Assembly (NCBI GenBank): GCA_016271365.2
Contig: CM028129.1
Span: forward strand, 846,132,001 to 846,196,000
Length of the DNA stretch: 64,000 nt
Direction: 5' to 3'
DNA from: Neoceratodus forsteri
Lineage: Eukaryota > Chordata > Ceratodontiformes > Ceratodontidae
The notes below the pieces were generated by a model that saw only the letters and a list, made by a program, of their open reading frames with translations, did no database searches and was not told the origin of the DNA. Positions 57,320 through 64,000 of the stretch are shown piece after piece (position 1 is the first letter of the stretch; each line of letters begins with the position of its first letter). Position numbers and translations under genes: made by a program.

Positions 57320-57567
57320 CAACCCAAATGCGTGGTTTCAGCTGCCCATTCAGACAAATCATTCCCAGACCATGGGGCTGATTAAACTATTTATTAGAGT
57401 AGAAACATTTTTGTTTTTACTCTAATAAATGGTTTGACTGACTCCAAAGTCTGGGAGTGATCTGTCTGTATGGGCAGCCAAAAGCATTCATTTGTGATAT
57501 GTTTTGTGTTTCAAATTTGGTTCCATTCCATGGTGTCTTGAGCCACCTCTGTACATCTTTGCTTTTT
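57320..57567. mobile_element. Small hairpin insertion with a possible 11-bp target duplication
   Basis: ATGTCTACAGG lies at 57,309-57,319 and 57,568-57,578. Between them, 57,341-57,479 folds back: GCTGCCCATTCAGACA, TCATTCCCAGAC and TATTTATTAGAGTA on the left face their complements on the right around GAAACATTTTTGTTT. The hairpin takes up only part of the insert. Confidence 0.5.
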
Positions 57568-57634
57568 ATGTCTACAGGTACTTGCAAACCTAGAAAATAG
57601 GATTTATTTGCCTCCCGTTATACCTACCCCAGCT

Positions 57635-57662
57635 TATATATATATATATATATATATATATA
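57635..57662. repeat. (TA)n microsatellite
   Basis: About fourteen TA units in a row. Confidence 0.95.
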
Positions 57663-58685
57663 GGAAATACATAATGAGTTGCACTGAAATAATACATTTA
57701 TCCCTACTAGTGAGTGACAAGACTCACAACTCAATAGTGACAGAGCCACAAGTTTGCTAAGAAGGTTATTCTACTTATGTATAGAGATAAATATCACTCT
57801 AGTGCAACCCATTTTACTGTATATATATTTGATATATATCACACTATCTGGAATAATTTTATTAGTGTTTTACGTTATTTTAGCTTTTAGCTGTCTGCCT
57901 TTTCACTGTAAACTCTTTATCAGACACACGTTCTCTGTGTTCTAATTTCAGATTCTACATGAAAATAACATGATCTAAGAGTAATATATAGAATAATGCA
58001 TGGGCAACCATACACAACAAGGCTGTGTTTTCATCAAGGGTTTAAGATGACAGCATATGAGTTGGTCCAGTGGCAAGAAGGGTTGAGGCACTCATGACCC
58101 AGGTTCGGTAGCAGACTCAGGCCACTGGGGATCAATGGTAGAGGGGGAATTGAGCACCCACCAACTGCTCTCCTCTCCCTGGGGTTGGGTAAGCTGCATT
58201 GCTCCTGTACTGCCAACACATGGATGCATGGTAGTGGGGAAGTGGTTGCAGCTCACTTTTGAGTGGTTGGCATGTGCATACCTCTACATGCACACAGGTC
58301 TGCATCACTGCACATCACTTGCCATACAGGAGAAAATGAAGGCAGAACAATGGAGGCTGGCATAATGATGTCTGGTTCGCTCTGAACCCATACCACCACC
58401 CAAGCACAGTCAAATACTGGATGAGAACACCGAGAGAGGGAGGATGGCCCTTCCCTACCTGACCCTACCGCTGGGGAAATCTGTGGGGGTCCTTCTGGTC
58501 AGTAAGTATTGGGGGCATTGGATGCTGATGTGAGCAGGCTGGGGTGGAGGGGGGCCAAGCGTCCAGGGCAAGTAACACCTTGATAAAAAAAAGAAGACAG
58601 CATATGGACCTCAAGAATGAAGCTTCAGTGGTTCCTGCTGCCATGTTAACCCCAAGTTGCAAACATATGTTTGTGTGTGATTGCC
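57663..58685. other. Unassigned region
   Basis: No motif-bearing frame was found. 58,060-58,400 has weak similarity to 4360-4700 and may be a decayed shared repeat. Confidence 0.4.
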
Positions 58686-58872
58686 CATATTTTATATGTA
58701 AGCAATAAGACATAATGGGGCGTGGGCTGTTGCCTGATAAGGGCCTGACCCAGGTGCACAGTGAAGCATAAGGCACTTGTGCCGAGTGCCTTCAGCACCT
58801 GGAAAGTGCTCTTATCAGGCAACAACCTACATCCCAGGAGTGTCTTATTGCTGTTATAAAATAGGTCTCTGT
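58686..58872. mobile_element. Small palindromic element
   Basis: GCAATAAGACA..GGGCTGTTGCCTGATAAG on the left pairs with CTTATCAGGCAACAACC..TGTCTTATTGC on the right, with TTTTATA outside both arms. A short direct repeat (GTCTTATTGNTGTTATAAAATAGG) follows at 58,840-58,900. No coding capacity; class unknown. Confidence 0.55.
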
Positions 58873-59649
58873 GTCTTATTGTTGTTATAAAATAGGTCCC
58901 TGTGAAATAAAGTTAAATAATACAACATAAGAAGAGAAACAACGTTTAAAAACCAAAAATGTAAAAGTAAAAAAAAGCAGAAAAGCAGTCCTTCTAAACT
59001 GTATTTTATGTGCTTTTATAAGGGAATGGTGTTAGAGGCCAAGGCCACTAGAGGGCAGTGATGCTATATGTTAGCCCAGCAGTGGCTTGCTGTCTCAGTC
59101 CCCCACCCCGCCATGCTCAATTCAGTTAAAAAATCACCTCCACACATCCTGCCATACTAGAAAATTAATTGTTGTTTTTTTGCCTTGTTTTTATAGTTTT
59201 TTTATGTGTGCTGCAGACAGGGGAATGATGGCATTTGTAGCTTAGTGAGAGAACGAGCGTGCAAGCAACTTCCAGGTTGTAGTCAGCTCCAGCAGTTGTG
59301 CTCAACAATGACTGACTTGTGTAGTTTATGTGGTGGGGTTTCAACAATGTTCTTGAAATTAAAAAGGCAAAGTGTCGAATTTCAGGAGGAAGTTGTATCA
59401 GAGAGTGAACAAATAAACTAGGAGCACTGCGGGGGGGAGGGGATTGGCATAGACAGTGAATGAAGGAATAAGAAGCATTGCAGGTGGAGGGGGCACGTCG
59501 TGGACATGCAGTGACCAGAACTGCAGGGATCGGTATGGGAGCTGAGGATTACAGGCCTACCAGAATGTTTTTTAAAATGAAAACTAATTAAAAGTCAGGT
59601 CATGGTTTTAAATGTTTATCTCATTTATTTGTGTATTGTGAATGTATGG
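58873..59649. other. Unassigned region
   Basis: No coding motif or repeat structure was recognised beyond short A-rich tracts. Confidence 0.4.
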
Positions 59650-59659
59650 CACACTCGTC

Positions 59660-60060
59660 CATCTATACCAAAAGTAAACGTCCACGAACATGAGAGGTAA
59701 AAGCCTGAAGGCCAAATAAGACAGCCCTCATCTCCTGAATGTTGATGAGAAGACAGGGCTTTTCAGGGGGCCAGACTGCTGGGTCGGAAGGTCTCCAAAA
59801 TATACCCCATCCCCTCCATGATGTGTCTGTGGTCAGAACAGATAGAGGTGTCAAGAAAAAGAACAGGGTCCTTAAGAAGGTGGAATTAATCTTGCCTTCA
59901 GGACAGGGCCTTGCGTAATGGTTCTGTGACCAGAATGCTGCCATCCAGGGCATTGAATGCCTGGACCCACTAAGCACGTAACATCTACTGTGGGATGCTT
60001 ATGTGAAGATGTGTCATGGGGGCTGTCACAGCGGTAGCTGCCATCAGGCCTAGAAGTCTT
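59660..60060 (-). pseudogene. DIRS-like RNase H domain, broken
   Basis: The frame 59,977-59,663 contains VLTTDTSWRGWGIFW, matching the TDASxxGWG block with its catalytic Asp, and LINIQEMRAVLFGLQAF, matching the INxxELRAV block in which the catalytic Glu is kept in QEM. The preceding segment to 60,060 is readable in another frame. RNase H would remove the RNA strand during DIRS replication. Confidence 0.75.
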
Positions 60061-60390
60061 ATTCATTTATTTAGGTAAGTTCTGGTTACCAGGTAAGTGC
60101 ACTGGACAAATATTTGCCTATTTTCAGGCATGACCTGGTAGGTTACAGTCATACAGAATATTGCAATACAGTGAAATAACACTCAATTTCACAAGACAGC
60201 AAAGTATAAGCAGGTACCAACAGCATGATACAAAGTAGAAATTTACATGAAGTAACTATAATGCACAAACAGCAGTCATTTACAAGAGTCCTGAACACAA
60301 AGTACTTGGTAAACGGGGAAACTTTGGTGGAGAATATATGATGATACAAAGCAATGTACTGAGACCTGGGAGCATGAACCACCAGGGTTA
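60061..60390 (-). mobile_element. L2-like 3' end inserted in the DIRS fragment
   Basis: It starts TCATTTATTTAGG and continues CAGGTAAGTGCACTGGACAAATATTTGCCTATTTTCAGG, closely similar to the 3' end of the L2 at 47,895-47,960 in the same orientation. There is no coding part: a 5'-truncated insertion. Confidence 0.65.
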
Positions 60391-60399
60391 CCTGAACCA

Positions 60400-60965
60400 G
60401 GAGATTGTCTGCCTAGGGACCCAGAAAGAAGGTCCAGACCACAGTTGTATCTATAACTGCCCTGATATAGTGTTGACATTACGATGGATTCAGACCTGAT
60501 TTGGATTCCTTGACCAACAGACACAGTTGATTGAAAAAAATGGGAACAAAGTCTGTAACCCCACTTCCCTTGAGAAGCCAATAATCCAGGTACAGGAAGA
60601 CATACAGGGCCACTCAGCAAAGAGTCATGGCCACCACAGCTAAGAACCTGGTGAATAGCTGCAGCACTGAGGATAAGCTCAGCAGCAAGATATGAAACTG
60701 GTAATGTCTGCTGTAAAATAGGAATTTCAGGTACTTGCAATGAGTGTGCCAAATCCTGAAATGCAAATATGCATCCTGCATGCTGAGGGCACACACCAGA
60801 TCCTCCTGCATTAGAACAGGGAGAAGAGACTGCAGGGGCACCATCCTGAACTCCTTTTATTCTATGTACATGTTCAGGTCCCTGAGATCCAAAACAGGAT
60901 GTAAGTCATTATCTTCTTTGGGACTCGCAAATTCCTGGAATACAACCCCAGGTTCTGTTTGGAAA
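60400..60965 (-). pseudogene. DIRS-like reverse transcriptase, broken
   Basis: Readable blocks in several minus-strand frames are a LHPVLDLRDLNMYIE-type start (about 60,905-60,860), EDLVCALSMQDAYLHFRIWH and KYLKFLFYSRHYQFHIL (60,800-60,690), and a VFLYLDYWLL-type block at about 60,600-60,560. In the last, the YxDD box is YLDY, so the second catalytic Asp is lost. Frameshifts separate all pieces. Confidence 0.75.
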
Positions 60966-61729
60966 AAAGAATGTGTTGAATTGCTCATTTGCCTAGAAGG
61001 GTTTCAACTTCTTCTACTGGGACAGACAGGTAACCTGCTGGGTACTGAAAAAAGATGGGAGGATGCACTGGAGGACGACTTGTAAGCAGTTCCAATGCAT
61101 GACCAAATTTTATTATCTCCAGAACCAGTTGTCTAATGTAACTTCCTGCCATTCTGAAAGAAATGGAGACTCTTCCCCCTACTAAATCCCTGTGGTATTT
61201 CGAGGGGGTGGAGAAGGGAGTCACAAAAGCACAGACATTGTGAGAAGATAAAGACCAAGGGTTCATCCAGTCTGCCCATGAAGTTTCCTACTTAGCCACC
61301 TAACCTAAAGTCTTAAGGGGGTTGTTAGCCATGATGCCCACCCCAATTCCACACCTCCTCCTCTTGCAATTATCAGCCCATTATACCTGCCCCATTCATT
61401 TTTCATCCATTTATAATTCCTGTTCCCACCACTTCCATAAATCATCTGTTCCATAGCTCCACTAACCTCTAAGTGAACTAGAATTTACTCACGTCCATCC
61501 TGACATTTCCACCTACTAGCCTTCATTAGTATCTTCTCATCACTGCATTACTGTTCCTAGTTAACTGATCCTCACTGTTCTCTATTAATTGCCCTCAGGA
61601 ACTTACACTGTATGTCTCTGTCATGTTACTGCTCTGACTTCTGGCCTCCAGCAAGTGCATGTTCAGGGCCACCCGCCACTCCTCACTGGATCTGCCTTGT
61701 TGTCCCTGGATAATATTGGTGACCCTATA

Positions 61730-63500
61730 CTACACAGTCTCTAGCCTATCTGTATCCCTTCTCATGTGCAGACTCCAGACCTGGGCACAGTATTCCAAGT
61801 GAGGCCTCACCAAAGACCTGTACAGTGGCAACATCACATCCTCCTTCCTGCAATCAAATCCTCTACTAAAGGATCCTAGTATCCTTGTTGCTTTGCTGTA
61901 TGCTTTATTGCACTGGCTGGATACTTTGAGAAAGTCACTTAAAGGGGAACAGTCAGCAACAAGGGCCCCATACTCAAGTGTGTGGCTGGTCCCTATGTGC
62001 ACTTTGTATGCAAAAACATTTTGGTTTACTTTCTGTTTACCGTAGTACAGTAGATTGTATTAGACTAATTTTGTGTAGTTCTAAGCTGACATCTGCAGTT
62101 ACTACAAATCCCAGAATCCCCTGCAGCTGACGTCAGAGCAGTATAGGCAGCAGTGGAAGATTCAACAGCCTGCAGTGCATGTTAGCATTTATATAAGCTC
62201 TGATCTTTTGTTTGCTGGTCACACTGTCCTACCTTGGCTAAGTACAGTCACAGAGGTCTGTACATAGCCCTTGGAGAAAAATAGACCCGGAAAACATCTG
62301 ATCAGAGATTATAAAAGCTCTAACAGGCACTACAGGATGTTGAATCTCCCACTGCTGCCTACTGCTCGCTCTAATGTCAGTTGCAGGGGATTCTGGGATT
62401 TGTAGTGATAGAAGATGTAAGCCTAGAACTAAGCAACATTTTTCTGATACAATCTACTATACCACAGTAAAAAGTAAATAAACCAAAATGTTTCTGTACA
62501 CATAGTGCACTTTGGAAACAGCCCAACACTTGAGAGTATGGCTCTTGGTGCTGACCGTTCTCCTTTAAGATAACTTCCAGGTCCCTTTCCTCAGATGTTG
62601 TGGCCAAACCCCATCCAGTATGCTTTGCAAGGGTTCTTTTTACCTATGAGCATCATTTTACAGTTTTTAACGTTAGTTCCCAAATACCATATCTTGGATC
62701 ATATTACTAGCCTGTCCAGGTCTCTCATTAGCTTCCTTACCCCCTCCTTGCTATCTGTGTTGCTGCATAGTTTTGTCTTGCCTGCAAAGAGACACATTCT
62801 GACCTGAACACCATCCCTGAAATATTACTGAACATATTACACTGGACCAGTTACAGGACTGACCCCACTTGTGACACCCTTGTCCCTGGAGTTTACCATG
62901 TTTACTACCACCCTCTGTTTTCTCCCCCAACTAGTTCCCTACCCATCAGACCACATTTCTTCCCACTTCAAAGTTTTCCAGGTTCTTTAGCAGTCTGCTC
63001 TGTAGCACTGAGTCAAAGGCTTGCTTAAACCGAAGTAGAGTAAATCTACTTTTTGCCCTTTCAATTGCCCTTGTGACCCAGTAAAAAACTACTACTAGGT
63101 CGGTCTGACATGATCGCCCCTCCACAAATCTGTGCTGTTTCTTGTTGTGTAGCCCATTTACCTCTAAGTAGTCTACTAGAATTTCCTTGCTCAGGGTCTC
63201 CATCAGCCTACCTACAACAAAGGTATGACAGACCAGTCTGTTTATTCCAAGGACTTCACTGTCTTCCCCCCTCGCATGACATGGAACCAAATCCACTGGC
63301 CTCCAGTTCCTCAGCATAACAGTCTTCAATGAGCTTCTGAACAATTCAGTCGGAGGCTCATCCGGCTCTGATCCCAGCTCACTAAGCCCTCTCTGGTTAA
63401 AGCCATCTGGCCCTGGTACCTTATCTATTTTTGTAGGCTGCAGCCACTTCCTCACCCTGTCGACTGTGACCATGACCATCAAGCACCCCATTTCCTGCAC
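61730..63500 (-). pseudogene. CR1 ORF2 reverse transcriptase, catalytically dead
   Basis: 63,500-62,946 has IDKVPGPDGFNQRGLSELG, LRNWRPVDLV, HRFVEGRSCQTDLVVVFYWV and FKQAFDSVLQ. At about 62,795 the FADDTKL box reads FAGKTKL, so both catalytic aspartates are gone. 62,002-61,730 has LGSFSRGFDCRKEDVMLPLY and VRPHLEYCAQVWSLHMRRDT, the C-terminal CR1 block. The frame between them is cut by the MITE. Confidence 0.85.
61943..62564. mobile_element. 622-bp MITE with TTAA target duplication
   Basis: Ends are AGGGGAACAGTCAGCAACAAGGGC and, reversed, AGGAGAACGGTCAGCACCAAGAGC. TTAA lies at 61,939-61,942 and 62,565-62,568. The inverted arms are over 200 bp and include GCAGCAGTGG and ACTACAAATCCCAGAATCCC. 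TTAA targets are used by piggyBac and Kolobok elements; without a transposase I cannot choose, though the tips do not start CCC as many piggyBacs do. It interrupts CR1 coding sequence. Confidence 0.85.
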
Positions 63501-63567
63501 ATCCTTTTCTGCGCGTAAGTATTTTCAGGTAACATAGGGAATATAAAAGCGAGGAATTCTAGGAGTG

Positions 63568-64000
63568 ATGCAGTGCAGTGGCTGTGGGGTGGCAGTTTTC
63601 AGAGAGGCCTTCTTAAGATTGCATTGCTGCCCCATGTGTGTGCACCTCTCTGAGTTGAGGGAGGAGGTCACTAGACTCCAGGCCAAGATCGCTGGGATTC
63701 AGGGGACCTCTTCTCCAACCCAGGGGCTATCAAGTCTGATACTGTTACCCCAGAGGATGCCAGGGAGGAGGAACAGCTGGACTACGGTGAGCTCAGGAAG
63801 GGTGAGAGTGGTGGGTCAGAGGCACATTCCTCAAACAGCACCACTACAAAATTCCTACACTGTTTTAGTGAGGCAGGACTGCCAGAAGGAGGCTCCCATG
63901 GTAGTGGCTGGGGAAGATGTGGGGATTCTCTGGAGTGGACGCCCCCAAGGATGGAGGAAGAAGAGAACCTCAGAGGAGGAGGGAGCAACTTCTGGTGTGA
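63568..64000 (+). CDS. CR1 ORF1, N-terminal part, running off the window
   Basis: From the ATG at 63,568 the frame stays open for 144 codons to the window edge. It matches the ORF1 of the nested CR1 residue for residue in many places: MQCSGCG..., a CCPMC cluster, LREEVTRLQAKIAGIQGTSS, and SGRVRVVGQRHIPQ. The esterase part should lie beyond the edge. MQCSGCG is probably the original start. About 60 bases separate it from the minus-strand CR1 ending near 63,505, so two CR1 copies lie head to head. Confidence 0.85.
   Translation, partial: MQCSGCGVAVFREAFLRLHCCPMCVHLSELREEVTRLQAKIAGIQGTSSPTQGLSSLILLPQRMPGRRNSWTTVSSGRVRVVGQRHIPQTAPLQNSYTVLVRQDCQKEAPMVVAGEDVGILWSGRPQGWRKKRTSEEEGATSGV

Larger units (their letters stand above)
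59650..61110 (-). mobile_element. DIRS-like tyrosine-recombinase retrotransposon fragment
   Basis: On the minus strand this holds part of a DIRS-type pol: RT first (61,000-60,400), RNase H after (60,060-59,660), split by an L2-like insertion. Neither the terminal repeats nor the tyrosine recombinase was seen, so it is a fragment. DIRS elements are common in amphibians and also occur in reptiles and fish. Confidence 0.75.
61225..63505 (-). mobile_element. CR1 LINE fragment, decayed, interrupted by a MITE
   Basis: The 3' end (CR1-like TTCATCCAGTCTGCCCATG) begins at about 61,225 and the fragment extends through the RT region to about 63,505. 61,943-62,564 is a foreign TTAA-flanked element. This copy is more diverged from the others than they are from each other. 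Confidence 0.85.

Overview
The window is a piece of nuclear genome from a tetrapod. The mix of CR1, an L1/Tx1-like LINE, L2, a DIRS-like element and long foldback DNA transposons suggests an amphibian such as a caecilian, or a reptile; the sequence alone does not settle which. I found no host protein-coding exon, no tRNA or rRNA gene, no CRISPR and no bacterial-type operon. Nearly every recognisable reading frame belongs to a transposable element, and most are broken by stops and frameshifts.

Layout: 1-858 holds a CR1 with an inverted 5' part. 859-2790 is a 1.9-kb foldback element (family FB-1) whose arms carry ~70-bp iterations. 2.8-7.5 kb is unidentified, partly repetitive and AT-rich. 7.55-13.65 kb is a near full-length minus-strand L1/Tx1-like LINE. 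14.74-15.33 kb is a dispersed repeat split by a small foldback insertion. 15.7-23.4 kb is a plus-strand CR1 interrupted by a complete ~5-kb minus-strand CR1 with an intact esterase-type ORF1 and tandem ~312-bp units at its 5' end. 23.76-38.6 kb is a long minus-strand LINE of unresolved clade, interrupted inside its coding region by a complete LTR element (23,976-30,949) with paired 1.47-kb LTRs, a tRNA-Thr-type primer site and a 4-bp target duplication, but no gag or pol that I can recognise. 41.6-43.5 kb holds decayed CR1 pieces around a ~1-kb terminal-inverted-repeat element. 44.5-45.85 kb is a second FB-1 copy.

45,927-55,683 looks like one large DNA transposon: ~1-kb terminal inverted repeats, a CCCAGG target duplication, an L2 LINE nested inside, and no transposase, integrase or polymerase visible. 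55.7-59.6 kb is mostly unassigned with two small hairpin elements. 59.65-61.1 kb is a DIRS-like RT/RNase H remnant split by an L2-like 3' end. 61.2-63.5 kb is a decayed CR1 split by a 622-bp TTAA-flanked MITE. 63,568 to the window end is the start of another CR1 ORF1, still open at the edge.

The window is therefore best read as a layered record of insertions into insertions. The most unusual items are the LTR element with unidentified cysteine-motif ORFs in place of gag/pol, the large Polinton-like terminal-inverted-repeat element, the FB-1 foldback family, and the monomer-repeat 5' end of the nested CR1. All identities come from reading motifs by eye; no similarity search was run.
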